Both the position numbers and the translations under genes were made by a program. From positions 248,001 to 312,000 of the forward strand of contig CP120722.1 of assembly GCA_029719485.1 (NCBI GenBank): 64,000 nt of DNA, read 5' to 3'. Below, piece after piece: positions 16,702 through 26,307 of this stretch. Position 1 is the stretch's first letter; the number at the start of each line of letters is the position of its first letter. A model generated the notes under the pieces. That model did no database searches and was not told the origin of the DNA. It saw nothing but the letters and a program-made list of their open reading frames with translations. Origin of the DNA: Kiritimatiellota bacterium B12222 (lineage in GTDB: Bacteria > Verrucomicrobiota > Kiritimatiellia > SS1-B-03-39 > UBA6053).

Positions 16702-18693
16702 ATGCAAAATCTTCCCGAGCTTCTCTGTACCTTCGATAAAGCTTCTGTCACCACGGACCAGGACCGGTTGATCGTATCGACCGGTTGCATACAACGACTG
16801 TGGCAGTGGACAGACCAAGGCTTCGGCACTCGCCAAGTGACGGAGCTTTCTTCTGCCCATAGCTGGAACCAGACAACCGAAGAATGTGATTGGCAATTAC
16901 CGGACGGCTCTGAAGCTTCCGGGGCAAAACTGATCAGCCTTGAAGCCTGCGTTCAGGACGATGAAGGCTTCACCTCCTCCCACATTTGCCTCTGCGCGGA
17001 AATCGATTATCCCGCCCAGGGCTTCACCTTGAGATGGACCCTCTGGATCTACCCCGGCGCTCCCGGCATCCGTAGCCAACTCGCGGCCAGACGCAACGGA
17101 CCCCCACCCGCCCCCAAAGGGCCGCGCTTACAAGGGAAACCGTTTCCGGCCCGCAACGAACAAGTCGGCCTGGGAGACAAACCGAACCAGCGACGCTTCT
17201 TTGGCTATTACAATGACACCCAGCACCGCAATGACACCCATCAAAGTTTGTTGAAAGAGGAAGTCATCACTCATCCCCTCCGAGGATCCGAATGGTGCGA
17301 CTGGGCAAATGCGGCCTGTGTTGAAAACGATGCGGGCGGCATCGCCCTGGTCAAAGAATCCCACAAGTGCGTCAACAAAGCCGGTCATGACTCTGGCGGC
17401 TTTATCTGCTCCTCCAACGAAGGCCTACGCTGTACCGGTTGGGGACTGCACCCCAACGAACTTTCAACCGACAGCTTTACCCCCGCCTGGGCCACCTGGT
17501 GTATTGTCTGGACGGATGGAGATCTCAACCGTGAAATCGCGTTTAAAACTTTCGATCGCATCCGCTACCCCATCGACCCCTCCCGGGACATCTATATTCA
17601 GGCCAACACTTGGGGCAGCACCGAAACCAGCAGAGACGCCCGGCTGGCCGCTTGTCAGGAAAGCGTGCTTCAGGAAATCGCATGCTGCGCCGAACTCGGG
17701 ATCGACGTATTGCAAATTGACGATGGTTGGCAGGTGCCTCCCGGAAATCCAGACTGGAACCCCCAAGCCAACGGCTGGCATCCGCACCCCCAAAGCTACC
17801 CCGACGGATGGCAAACCGTCCGCTCGTCCGCCAAAGAACACGGCATCAAACTGGGTCTCTGGGCCGCCGCCACTCCCATCAGTTTGGCCGAACTGAAAGC
17901 CAATTATACCGATGGCGGCTTTGTGCAGTACAAGCTGGATTTTGCCGACCTGCGCAGTCGCAAAGACATTGACAGCCTGATGCAAAAGGTTCGCGAATTC
18001 ATTTCCTGGACCGATCATAACGTGCGCGTAAACTGGGACGTCACCGAAAATGAACCACGTTATGGCTACTTTTTCGCCCGGGAATACGGTTGTATCTTTT
18101 TGGAAAACCGTAAAACCCTCCGACCCCAATACGTCATTTACCGTCCCCACACCGTGCTGCGGGATCTTTGGCAGGTCGCGAAATATCTCAACCCCCACCG
18201 CTTCCAGTGTGTGATTCAAAATGTGGATCTTGTTAGTCGCGACTACAGCGATGCCCATCTCCACTCTCACGCCTACGCGGTGGCCATTGCGCTGATGGGT
18301 ATTCCTCTGTTTTTCCAAGAAACGAAGTATTACAGCGAGAAAGCAAAAAAAGAGATTCGCCCTCTCTTGGACATGTATAAGGAACAGCGGAATGACATCT
18401 ATCGTGGCATCGTACACCCCATAGGCGACAAGCCGGACAATGCCTCCTGGACAGGATTTCAAAGTCACATGGCTGATGAACACCGCGGGACACTTTTGCT
18501 TTTCCGGGAACGGTGTAACAGCACCTCTGAATACACCTACAAACTCGGGTGGCTTTCTAATACCACGATCGAAGTAAGAAATCTTGTCAATCAAAGCACT
18601 GAACTAAAAACGGTCGGGTCCGATGGAAGCGTTACTTTTCACATAAATCAGGCCCCTGGATTTTTGTTTTTGAGTTATTCCATTTCAGAATAA
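16702..18693 (+). CDS. GH36/GH27-like glycosidase (alpha-galactosidase clan)
   Basis: 663 residues from the ATG at 16702 (a TTG 12 bases earlier is less likely; CGGAAAG precedes the ATG). After a beta-sandwich N-terminal part (about 1-290) comes a TIM barrel opening with YIQANTWGST. LGIDVLQIDDGWQVPPGN and, near residue 413, the Asp in YKLDFADL correspond to the substrate Asp pair and nucleophile of clan GH-D alpha-galactosidases. NWDVTENEPRYGYFFAREYG carries another candidate acid. No signal peptide. Typical GH36 proteins have about 700 residues. Exact specificity is not readable. Confidence 0.78.
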   Translation: MQNLPELLCTFDKASVTTDQDRLIVSTGCIQRLWQWTDQGFGTRQVTELSSAHSWNQTTEECDWQLPDGSEASGAKLISLEACVQDDEGFTSSHICLCAEIDYPAQGFTLRWTLWIYPGAPGIRSQLAARRNGPPPAPKGPRLQGKPFPARNEQVGLGDKPNQRRFFGYYNDTQHRNDTHQSLLKEEVITHPLRGSEWCDWANAACVENDAGGIALVKESHKCVNKAGHDSGGFICSSNEGLRCTGWGLHPNELSTDSFTPAWATWCIVWTDGDLNREIAFKTFDRIRYPIDPSRDIYIQANTWGSTETSRDARLAACQESVLQEIACCAELGIDVLQIDDGWQVPPGNPDWNPQANGWHPHPQSYPDGWQTVRSSAKEHGIKLGLWAAATPISLAELKANYTDGGFVQYKLDFADLRSRKDIDSLMQKVREFISWTDHNVRVNWDVTENEPRYGYFFAREYGCIFLENRKTLRPQYVIYRPHTVLRDLWQVAKYLNPHRFQCVIQNVDLVSRDYSDAHLHSHAYAVAIALMGIPLFFQETKYYSEKAKKEIRPLLDMYKEQRNDIYRGIVHPIGDKPDNASWTGFQSHMADEHRGTLLLFRERCNSTSEYTYKLGWLSNTTIEVRNLVNQSTELKTVGSDGSVTFHINQAPGFLFLSYSISE

Positions 18694-18720
18694 AAAATAT
18701 CTTCCGCAGCCTTCGGTGTC

Positions 18721-19620
18721 ATACAAGTGAGAGGAACGCCACCCACCCGCGACGGCTCAGGATTTCGTTTCGACAACTCCTCAGTCCCAACGGGACGACC
18801 CTCCACAGCCCGGTGCGTCAGCGCCGGGAGAAGATTAATAAAAAACATCAGAGCCCCGTAGGTGGCGACCCTCTCACGGCATAGGCCACTCACCTGCGAC
18901 GGCTCAGGATTTCGTTTTCGACAGCTCTTCAGTCCCAACGGGACGCCTCTCCACAGCCCGGTGCGTCAGCGCCGGGATAAGATTAATAATAACAGTCAGA
19001 GCCCCGTAGGTGGCGACCCTCTCACTGCATAGGCCACTCACCTGCGACGGCTCAGGATTTCGTTTTCGACAACTCTTCAGTCCCAACGGGACGACCCTCC
19101 ACAGCCCGGTGCGTCAGCGCCGGGAGAAAATTGAAATACATTCTGAGCCCTGTAGGTGGCGGCTCTCTCACTGCATAGGCCACTCACCTGCGACGGCTCA
19201 GGATTTCGTTTTCGACAGCTCTTCAGTCCCAACGGGACGACCCTCCACAGCCCGGTGCGCCAGCGCCGGGAGAAAATTGAAATACATTCTGAGCCCTGTA
19301 GGTGGCGACTCTCTCACTGCATAGGCCACCCACCCGCGACGGCTCAGGATTTCGTTTTCGACAGCTCTTCAGTCCCAACGGGACGACCCTCCACAGCCCG
19401 GTGCGCCAGCGCCGGGAGAAAATTAAAATACATTCTGAGCCCCGTAGGTGGCGGCTCTCTCACTGCATAGGCCACTCACCTGCGACGGCTCAGGATTTCG
19501 TTTTCGACAGCTCTTCAGTCCCAACGGGACGCCTCTCCACAGCCCGGTGCGTCAGCGCCGGGAGAAAATTGAAATACATTCTGAGCCCTGTAGGTGGCGG
19601 CTCTCTCACCGCATGGCCGA
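18721..19620 (+). repeat. Six-copy 146-bp tandem repeat with palindromic units
   Basis: The marker GATTTCGTTT recurs at 18761, 18908, 19056, 19202, 19348 and 19494, spacing 146-148. Each unit holds GTCCC-aac-GGGAC, a CCCGG...CCGGG stem around GCGTCAGC, and GAGCCC...GGCTC. Copies are over 90 percent alike by eye, the outermost one most divergent. Because 146 is not a multiple of three, all three forward frames read the same false peptide; there is no gene. It lies between convergent genes. Confidence 0.93.
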
Positions 19621-19707
19621 TCTATCCTATTACAAAAAAGCACGACAGCAACCACGACCGGTCATTCCCCCAAACTCCGGTAGCCGCAACACCTTCAGCG
19701 TTGGTAT

Positions 19708-20202
19708 TTATTCATCCAACAACGCGTTTGCTTTCGCGCAAGTCTCTTCAAGCGTATTGCAAATAGGTACACGGGGACAGTCTTGCCCAAATCGTCTGTG
19801 GAAATATCTGGAATTGCTAAATCCTTCATCAATGCCCAGCACCATTTTGCAGCCCGATTGTTCATGTTTCGCTTTCCATTCCCCTAATTCAAATCGAGTG
19901 GTTTGCGCATAAGGCCTGGCACAGGAATGGTTTTGTTCTTTCGCTAACCAAAAGAGAACGACCCCGGTTTGGGCCGCCTGATTTAAATACTGGGTTTCCC
20001 AATCCACTTGTTCTGCATAGGTCACTTTGCGATCGAGATTGATTCGCTTTGGAGTTGCAATGGTCACCTCAGGTGTATGCTTTTGAAACCAGGCAATCGC
20101 TTCGGCGTGCCAGTCAGGCGCACCTTGAATCGGCCCTGCCAAAAAGATAACAGGATGAGCGTGTTCGGGATGTTCAGGCGGGGATATGACTTGAAATGGC
20201 AT
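19708..20202 (-). CDS. Nucleoside 2-deoxyribosyltransferase-like protein
   Basis: 164 residues. IFLAGPIQGAPDWHAEAI at the N-terminus matches the (F/Y)LAGP opening of the nucleoside 2-deoxyribosyltransferase superfamily. DWETQYLNQAAQTGVVLFWL and the late TTRFELGEW give the expected pattern of a conserved Glu in an E-x-G helix. Family members cleave or exchange N-glycosidic bonds of nucleosides or nucleotides, in salvage or, in some cases, phage-defence pathways. Here it stands alone beside a tandem repeat and divergent from a glycosidase-like gene. Confidence 0.75.
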   Translation of the reverse strand: MPFQVISPPEHPEHAHPVIFLAGPIQGAPDWHAEAIAWFQKHTPEVTIATPKRINLDRKVTYAEQVDWETQYLNQAAQTGVVLFWLAKEQNHSCARPYAQTTRFELGEWKAKHEQSGCKMVLGIDEGFSNSRYFHRRFGQDCPRVPICNTLEETCAKANALLDE

Positions 20203-20275
20203 GATAATTTCTCTTTGAAAGACGCATTACTAAACATTGAACTAGCACCCCGCAAGTCTCGTGTTAAAAGAAGTC

Positions 20276-21571
20276 ATGCCTGATAATATGTTATTCCATC
20301 ACCCACCCTTAGAGCTCACCGAAAGTAGTGTTTCAGATGCGAGGGGCACACTTCATCTGGACAATCTTCCGAATCCGAATCCTCACTGTCAAATCCGCTT
20401 AACCCATACCACCCCACTTATGGAACGTCTGTGGCGCATCGCGCTCTCCAACATAGAAAAAAACCGGGTCGAAGCAGAGGGCATTAGCTATTTCGGTGCC
20501 GGCAGCCAATTCGGTCCCATGGTCTACACCCGGGATATTTCTTATTCGGGAATTCTGGGACTGAACGATCTCTACCCGGACACCGTGCTCTCCAGTATCA
20601 AGCATACGCGAAAGCTCAGACGAGAACTAGGCTTCCGCGTCTCCAAAGGCTATGGCATTCATGAAATTGACGTGCCTTGGATTGAAGAGAATCTCGACGA
20701 ATCTGACTATAAAAAAAGATATAACACCAATTCCTACACCCGCCGGACCGACGATGTCATTTGGATCTGGTGTGCATGGGACCTGTTCACAAAGCAAGGC
20801 TCCAACGCGGACTGGGCCTGGCTCTACCGCAACGGGCAAGAATTTTTCACCGACTTTTATCACCCCTTCTACGATACCACCGACGGCCTGTATTTTGGTC
20901 AGGCCTCCTTCATCGACATTCATTTCCCTGACAACAAAACCTCCGGTTATCCGCAGGACTGGTCGATCGCAGACTGCGTGCTGATCAAAAGTCTTTCCAC
21001 CAACTGTCTGTATGTCATCGCACTCCACGCCATGGCCGATGCCGCTAAACGTCTGGGAAAATTCACAGAAGCTGAAACTTGGCAAACACAGTGTGAATGC
21101 CTCAAGCAATCCATCCGCAAAGAATTAAGCTTCGCAGACGGAAGCTTCACCTATTTCAAAGACCGATGGGGCAATCTGCAAAATCGGCGTGAGGCCTTGG
21201 GATCCGCACTGGTAGTGATCAGTGAGGTGGTCGAGGGAGATGAAGCCAAACGCGCCCTTTTCACCTATCCGCTTACCGATGGCGGGGTGCCACTATTCCA
21301 CCCCTTTTTCGAAGGGGACAAGTGGTATCATAACCATAGTTCATGGCCCTTTGTAGATACTCTCTTCATCAAAGCACTCGAACTGTCCGACGGCATCGAC
21401 CGCAGCGCGCAAAATGCCGCCTTGCTGGCCCGCACCTGCGTGGACGATGGCAGCTTCCATGAAGTGAGCGATTATCGAAACCGCGAAGTGAAAGGTTCAA
21501 GCAGTCAACTTTGGACCGCCGCATCTTTTATCGACCTTTGTCGCAGAGGCGGATTGTTTCACCCCAGTTAA
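20276..21571 (+). CDS. Six-hairpin (alpha/alpha-barrel) glycosidase-like protein
   Basis: 431 residues from the ATG at 20276 (GTG at 20261 also possible). The sequence has the repeated helical pairs and acidic signature regions of the six-hairpin glycosidase superfamily: FGPMVYTRDISYSGILGLND, YTRRTDDVIWIWCAWDLF, QDWSIADCVLIKSLSTNCLY and WYHNHSSWPFVDTLFIKALE. Distant relatives include GH63, GH37 and GH94-type catalytic barrels. No signal peptide. It probably joins the GH36-like and sulfatase enzymes in intracellular sugar breakdown. A GH family cannot be assigned by eye. Confidence 0.65.
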   Translation: MPDNMLFHHPPLELTESSVSDARGTLHLDNLPNPNPHCQIRLTHTTPLMERLWRIALSNIEKNRVEAEGISYFGAGSQFGPMVYTRDISYSGILGLNDLYPDTVLSSIKHTRKLRRELGFRVSKGYGIHEIDVPWIEENLDESDYKKRYNTNSYTRRTDDVIWIWCAWDLFTKQGSNADWAWLYRNGQEFFTDFYHPFYDTTDGLYFGQASFIDIHFPDNKTSGYPQDWSIADCVLIKSLSTNCLYVIALHAMADAAKRLGKFTEAETWQTQCECLKQSIRKELSFADGSFTYFKDRWGNLQNRREALGSALVVISEVVEGDEAKRALFTYPLTDGGVPLFHPFFEGDKWYHNHSSWPFVDTLFIKALELSDGIDRSAQNAALLARTCVDDGSFHEVSDYRNREVKGSSSQLWTAASFIDLCRRGGLFHPS

Positions 21572-21625
21572 CGACCACATAGCCCTCAATTCGACTCAAC
21601 ACTCCACCTTATTTAATCCCTGACC

Positions 21626-22420
21626 TCACGGAGTGGCTACATATTCAACGGGTTTTTGGTGAATATAGTAATTCCGTCCACCACTCTTGAAAACCAAGTC
21701 TTCAGGAAAGCCATCCTGCATACTGATCCAACGGACATGGCCATCCGCATTGCCAATGTGACCTCCGGATTTCCGATACGTACTTTCTTTGTGATTCCAA
21801 TCTCTTCCCGGCGTCGCATCCATCGAGGGTAGAGAACTTCCTAACTTCATCACATCCGCAATCATGGTGGACTGACTGGGCGCAAACACCTGCATGATAT
21901 TCGCGTAGCCATTGCGACCATTATTCAGATTAGGCAAAGGAGTGTCCCACTGATTGTAACCGAAAAAATAGGCATATGAAATATTCGTACGCCATGCATT
22001 AGATGCTTTCCCCGGAAAAACAGGATAGCAGTCAAACGCTTCACTTTTAACTGTATTCTTCATATCCGTTGGACAAAAATACACCTGTTTGTTGGGGACA
22101 TAATTCACATAAAAATCAGAATAACGAACAGCCCAGTCTCCCTCCCAAGGCCAACTATTACTATTTTGTGCTGTCGGCGGGAAATATCCATCGTGATCGT
22201 TGGCATAAACCAATAATCCCTGTACCAAGGTTCTCATATTACTGCTGCAGGCCGTGCGACGAGAACGATCCAAAGACCGTGTGGTAATCGCACTTAACAA
22301 TCCAACCAAAATACCAATAATCGCAATGACAACCAACAATTCAATCAACGTAAAAGCGCTACGCGACTGCTTGCCTCGTTGACGAGGCGCTAAAATAGAT
22401 TTTTCAAAAAAGACATTCAT
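21626..22420 (-). CDS. PVC-type prepilin/pseudopilin with N-terminal methylation motif
   Basis: 264 residues from the Met at 22420, preceded by AAGGATGAAT. The motif SAFTLIELLVVIAIIGILVG is the type IV prepilin/T2SS pseudopilin signal: cleavage before Phe, Glu at +5. The C-terminal GGHIGNADGHVRWI is the H-x-D-G-H tail seen in the greatly expanded PVC pseudopilin family. The frame is open 56 codons upstream, but those residues look noncoding. Many PVC genomes carry dozens of these genes beside carbohydrate enzymes; function is unknown. Confidence 0.9.
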   Translation of the reverse strand: MNVFFEKSILAPRQRGKQSRSAFTLIELLVVIAIIGILVGLLSAITTRSLDRSRRTACSSNMRTLVQGLLVYANDHDGYFPPTAQNSNSWPWEGDWAVRYSDFYVNYVPNKQVYFCPTDMKNTVKSEAFDCYPVFPGKASNAWRTNISYAYFFGYNQWDTPLPNLNNGRNGYANIMQVFAPSQSTMIADVMKLGSSLPSMDATPGRDWNHKESTYRKSGGHIGNADGHVRWISMQDGFPEDLVFKSGGRNYYIHQKPVEYVATP

Positions 22421-22616
22421 ATTCATCCTTGGATGAGGGGTGGGGCGAACCTTAAATTTGGTTAAGATCCATTTGTTTCTATTAAAATATGACCACACCT
22501 TTCTCAAAAACTCACGGATTAGCATATGGGTAATCCTGTAAATAACATGAGAAAAGCTTTCACAGAACCACAGACTCTCCAGCTTAACCCGCATTCATTA
22601 CAGCCATCCATAAACC

Positions 22617-22648
22617 AAAAAAGTGCCAAGGTTTCCCTCGACACTTTC
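22617..22648 (-). terminator. Rho-independent terminator of the 22697-24934 glycosidase gene
   Basis: On the minus strand AAAGTGTC pairs with GGCACTTT around a short loop and is followed by a T run (ACTTTTTTGG). It lies about 50 bases past the stop codon of the glycosidase gene. Confidence 0.7.
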
Positions 22649-22696
22649 TAGGTTTTTATCAAAGTTTTTCTTTTAAACTCTGACGCTTATTCAGAC

Positions 22697-24934
22697 TTAA
22701 TCCTCTAAAGTCATCAACGACCAAGTCGTAGGATCAAACACACTGAACTTAGATGAATCGCCCGGATCTAATTTGAAACGTTTATGCGCGACATCCGCAT
22801 CATTCAATCTCATATCAATCGCGAGCTGTGCTCCGACCTCCGCTTTGTACCCATTCAATGCAGTCCATGGTATCGCAACCTCTACCCCCCAACCCATATT
22901 GGTTTTACCCAAAAAGGTTTGCGCTCCTTCCAAATGCTGAATGACACCTCCTTCACGATCTGTCACCCAAGCCACCACCCCTTCGCCACTTTTTGACGTG
23001 GGGGTAATGAAAAACTGATAATCATCCGGCCCAAACCCTCCGCCTTCTTCACGTGGTTTAGTACTGACAAACAACTCGATGCCATCTTCCCTGTACAGGG
23101 TCTTACTGGTCATATTGTTCATCATTTCGTTGTCGCGCACATTGGCAGCGAAGTAGAGGTACTCTTCATCCCATGCGAGAAATACCGATCCACTGGCATC
23201 CGATCCCATTACTTTGGAATTAACCATCGACACTTCGATCGCCTCTTCCCAATCCGCAAACGCACCGTCAAATACCGGTCCGTCTACCATACGGGGCAAA
23301 ACTCGTTGATTACGAGGAATCACTTCCACAGGCCAACGGTCTGCACGAAGCTCTTTACTCATTCCCTCCAAAAGTCCTTCACCAAACCCCGTTACATAAA
23401 CAGGAGATTCGTCCAGGGTAAGCTGAATCTTTCCAGCTTCCGCATTGAGGACCGTTTCCGTTCCCATAATATCTGTGAGCACCACCTGAGGCGCATCAGG
23501 AGAAAGCGTGATTTCCATACGGGTCTGATTTTCTCCTTTACCCGGAAGCGAACTGTCTTTGGCCCAAAGCACCAAAACTTGATCACCGTCTTTTTGCTCA
23601 AATACGATAGCTTCGATTTTCGGACCAAACCAGAGATCACCCAAATACTCACTGCCATCAATCATCCGAGCCGCATTCGCATGCGCCATCAACACAGGTT
23701 TGGGTTGTTCATTCTTCCGGATAAATCCAAACCAATCTTCATGATAAGTGGGATTGTTTTCGCTCTGTCCCACCCAGTGAGGCTCCAAAGATTTTACCCC
23801 ACCGGAATACAGACAAATTCCATCCCGAACCACAATCCGAGCCTGCTCCAATTCACTACGTTGCATCGGACCTTCAGGACAGGAGTGGGAACCATATTCG
23901 GTGATATGAAACTCCACCTCATAGCCCAATTTTTCTTCAATCCACTCTTTATACTCTTTAAACTCAATTCGGTTTTGCGCCATATCGTAAGGATGCAAGG
24001 CCACCATGTTCATGCCTTTCATCCCCCCGGCTTGAATCACGCGGTTGTCGTACTCAAATTCTCCAGTGTCCCCTGTCAAATTGGGACCAATAATGGCATC
24101 AGGACGTACAGACAAAATGGTTTCACTGATCCACCCGCAGAGCTCCGCAAAATCTTCCGCATTCATTTTATTCCAGGCTTCATTCCAAACCTCAAACACG
24201 TTCTGATCTTCAGGAATCGTTTTTAGCATTTCCCGAAGGTATGCCTGATAGGGCTCTTTTCGTGGCAACGTGTTAATCACCCAAGCACCACCATATTTAC
24301 TTTCGTATTCCTCGATAGGTCCATAACGTTCTGCATCATAGAGCTCTCGTGGAAAACGCTCCACTTTGATCACCGCATTCATCGGATAATCTTCCAGCAT
24401 TTCTACAATCGTAAATCCGCCGCGGTTCATGCCTTCATTCTGAATCACCCGCGTCCATTGCAATCCCAAATTTACCATCGATTGCTCGAACTCCGCTTTA
24501 TATTTGATGCCCCCCCACCATTTTAATCCAAAAACATATCCACCATCCCGCACTTCTTTAGCAGAACGATTCACAAATTCCATTACCCCCAAACTGCAGT
24601 GAGCGGTAGCTCCCCCTAGCGTAACATCTATTTCATAGTATCCCCGGCCCGGAGTTCCGAAATCCACCTGAAAATCACCTTCGAGATTTTCAACAGTTTG
24701 AGTGGCCACCTCTACTCCAAATGCATTACTCAGCACCGCCACCGCTTTCGCGTCTTCAGGCAAAGTGCCCTCTGTTTTCACTTCAAACACAACCGGACTG
24801 CTCACATCAAACAAATTGTTAGGAACCGGCTGCGGAATCGAAAGCTTTACATCCGCAGCGGAAACCACCGCAGTGAACAACAAGCAGGCAACAATCGCGA
24901 AGGCCTGCAGATGATGATTAAATTTTTGATACAT
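22697..24934 (-). CDS. Exported clan GH-A glycosidase with C-terminal CBM9-like domain
   Basis: 745 residues from the ATG at 24934 (AAGGAAA 8 bases upstream; a longer frame to 25000 is less likely). Signal peptide about 1-27 (IVACLLFTAVVSAADV). A beta-sandwich (about 28-125) precedes a TIM barrel. There FEVWNEAW supplies the acid/base Glu after Asn, and FHITEYGSHS the nucleophile Glu, both typical of clan GH-A (GH39/GH5-like). From about 575 to 740 there is a CBM9/DOMON-like module (VDGPVFDGAFADWEEAIEV, LFVSTKPRE, GWGVEVAIPWTAL). It is followed by a terminator. Substrate not readable from sequence. Confidence 0.82.
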   Translation of the reverse strand: MYQKFNHHLQAFAIVACLLFTAVVSAADVKLSIPQPVPNNLFDVSSPVVFEVKTEGTLPEDAKAVAVLSNAFGVEVATQTVENLEGDFQVDFGTPGRGYYEIDVTLGGATAHCSLGVMEFVNRSAKEVRDGGYVFGLKWWGGIKYKAEFEQSMVNLGLQWTRVIQNEGMNRGGFTIVEMLEDYPMNAVIKVERFPRELYDAERYGPIEEYESKYGGAWVINTLPRKEPYQAYLREMLKTIPEDQNVFEVWNEAWNKMNAEDFAELCGWISETILSVRPDAIIGPNLTGDTGEFEYDNRVIQAGGMKGMNMVALHPYDMAQNRIEFKEYKEWIEEKLGYEVEFHITEYGSHSCPEGPMQRSELEQARIVVRDGICLYSGGVKSLEPHWVGQSENNPTYHEDWFGFIRKNEQPKPVLMAHANAARMIDGSEYLGDLWFGPKIEAIVFEQKDGDQVLVLWAKDSSLPGKGENQTRMEITLSPDAPQVVLTDIMGTETVLNAEAGKIQLTLDESPVYVTGFGEGLLEGMSKELRADRWPVEVIPRNQRVLPRMVDGPVFDGAFADWEEAIEVSMVNSKVMGSDASGSVFLAWDEEYLYFAANVRDNEMMNNMTSKTLYREDGIELFVSTKPREEGGGFGPDDYQFFITPTSKSGEGVVAWVTDREGGVIQHLEGAQTFLGKTNMGWGVEVAIPWTALNGYKAEVGAQLAIDMRLNDADVAHKRFKLDPGDSSKFSVFDPTTWSLMTLED

Positions 24935-25164
24935 GTTATTTTCCTTTTGAGGTACCTCGAGAATATAAAAGACAGTTTGCAAAGGTACCGGGGTTTTCAT
25001 TTTCTATTCCGAAGAAGTAAGCGACATTTCTACATGCTCCCCCGCCGAGCGCACGGCCTTCCACATGTCAGATTCTGTATTTGATATGGAAGAATCTTTC
25101 ATCCCCCCCACCTACCCACCCCGTTGAGGCCTTGAAACTCAGGCATTCTGCCTGAAGGGGTAAG

Positions 25165-25189
25165 GGGTCAGCCCGTACATTGTAACATT
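25165..25189 (+). repeat. Left 25-bp terminal inverted repeat of the transposase unit
   Basis: Begins GGGTCAGCCCGTACATTG and continues seven more bases; its exact reverse complement is at 26227-26251. The gene's stop codon lies inside the repeat. A further copy, same orientation, is at 28495-28519. Confidence 0.92.
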
Positions 25190-26190
25190 CTCTTTTTCAT
25201 TTCTAAAATCTCCATACTTTCTTCACTTCTAAACCGGCTGATGGCCCGGGATGCATTGACACGATGCCCCATGCACAACCGTTCTGCAATCCATTTCCCC
25301 GTAACCGTCGTTTTTGTTTTCAGTAGCCATGCAACGGCCTGCTTCTCCAGCATTGCGCTGGGGGCATCCAAGAAGGCCTCTTCGTCCCACTCTACTTCTT
25401 TTAGTGCGAGGGTTAATAGATGTTCAGCCTCCCTCTGACCGTGTTCTTTTCGCTGGTCACCCCTAAAATTATCATTCTCAGTTTTCCCCGAAAGTAGGGC
25501 GTCTATTTTCTCTTTAAATTCTTCTGAACCGATCGCCCACCCTCGTTTGATTTGTTTTTCAAAGTCCCCACGCATTCCTGCAACAGGATCTTCCTCAAAT
25601 TTCATGTATCGTTCCATTTTTTCTCGATACCCTTTCAAGGCTCCTGGCTTTCCTTCGACCAAATCCCAACAGTGAAGTACTTTCTTGCGTTGCAACCACG
25701 TAGGCCTTTTTCGATTCAAACCACAATAGGCAGGATAACTACTCCAACGATAGGATTCTAAAGGAGTAGAGAAGCCTTCTCCACATATCTTAGCTCGAAA
25801 AGGGTTCAGGTGAATATATGTACTTACTTGCCGGAAATACTCTAAGCCTCCATCACGGGGATCCGTCTGAATGGGTATGGCTTTATAGCGCCCCTGATAC
25901 AAATGCCCTCGCCTTTTAAACATAGCATTAAAGCGCTGGGTGTACGTTCCCTGAAACCACTTCATCCCATCCACCAAGTTGGCCTCAGGGGTCTCCAAGA
26001 GGAGATGGTAATGATTCGACATCAGGACGTAGGCGTGAATCATCCATCCCGTCTGCCCACACACCTCGTCCAAGGTAGACAAAAACAACCGACGGCCATC
26101 GTCATCTATAAAGATGTCCTGACCATTATTCCCACGACACATCGCATGATAATGGGCGCCGGGATACTGAACACGTAGAGCTCTTGGCAT
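25168..26190 (-). CDS. REP-associated tyrosine transposase (RAYT, Y1 HUH family)
   Basis: 340 residues. The N-terminal Y1_Tnp domain (about 1-130) opens with MPRALRVQYPGAHYHAMCRG, typical of RAYT proteins. It has the HUH metal motif in VLMSNHYHLLLETP and a candidate catalytic Tyr in HLYQGRYKAI. The helical C-terminus (about 210-340, HLLTLALKEVEWDEEAF, WIAERLCMGHRVNASRAISRF) is the DnaA/helix-turn-helix-like extension of bacterial RAYTs. RAYTs nick and move REP palindromes. The gene is bounded by perfect 25-bp inverted repeats, so the 1087-bp unit 25165-26251 looks mobile, and its 3' part is copied at 28488. Confidence 0.93.
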   Translation of the reverse strand: MPRALRVQYPGAHYHAMCRGNNGQDIFIDDDGRRLFLSTLDEVCGQTGWMIHAYVLMSNHYHLLLETPEANLVDGMKWFQGTYTQRFNAMFKRRGHLYQGRYKAIPIQTDPRDGGLEYFRQVSTYIHLNPFRAKICGEGFSTPLESYRWSSYPAYCGLNRKRPTWLQRKKVLHCWDLVEGKPGALKGYREKMERYMKFEEDPVAGMRGDFEKQIKRGWAIGSEEFKEKIDALLSGKTENDNFRGDQRKEHGQREAEHLLTLALKEVEWDEEAFLDAPSAMLEKQAVAWLLKTKTTVTGKWIAERLCMGHRVNASRAISRFRSEESMEILEMKKRMLQCTG

Positions 26191-26226
26191 AATGACTATG
26201 CCATAAAGGTATCAAACAAAGTTGTC

Positions 26227-26251
26227 AATGTTACAATGTACGGGCTGACCC
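26227..26251 (-). repeat. Right 25-bp terminal inverted repeat of the transposase unit
   Basis: AATGTTACAATGTACGGG and seven more bases, the exact reverse complement of 25165-25189. It sits 37 bases upstream of the transposase start codon, so it may carry or overlap the promoter. Confidence 0.92.
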
Positions 26252-26307
26252 TTTTTCCCCTTCGAAAAAGCATGCGTCCTCGCGCTCCAAACATTCACCT
26301 TTGAGCG

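Noticed and set aside
17464..18594. Long open frame on the minus strand inside the GH36-like gene
   Set aside because: It is antisense to a gene with clear catalytic motifs, and has no recognisable domain; GC-biased codons of the sense gene keep it open.
18721..19620. CRISPR array
   Set aside because: Repeat units of 146 bp are contiguous, with no unique spacers and no cas genes. The same applies to 4848-5556.
19010..19912. Repetitive proteins across the 146-bp repeats
   Set aside because: The same peptide appears in three frames because the period is not a multiple of three; hairpin DNA, no ribosome site.
23306..24226. Long plus-strand frame inside the secreted glycosidase gene
   Set aside because: Antisense shadow; His/Phe-rich translation with no motif.
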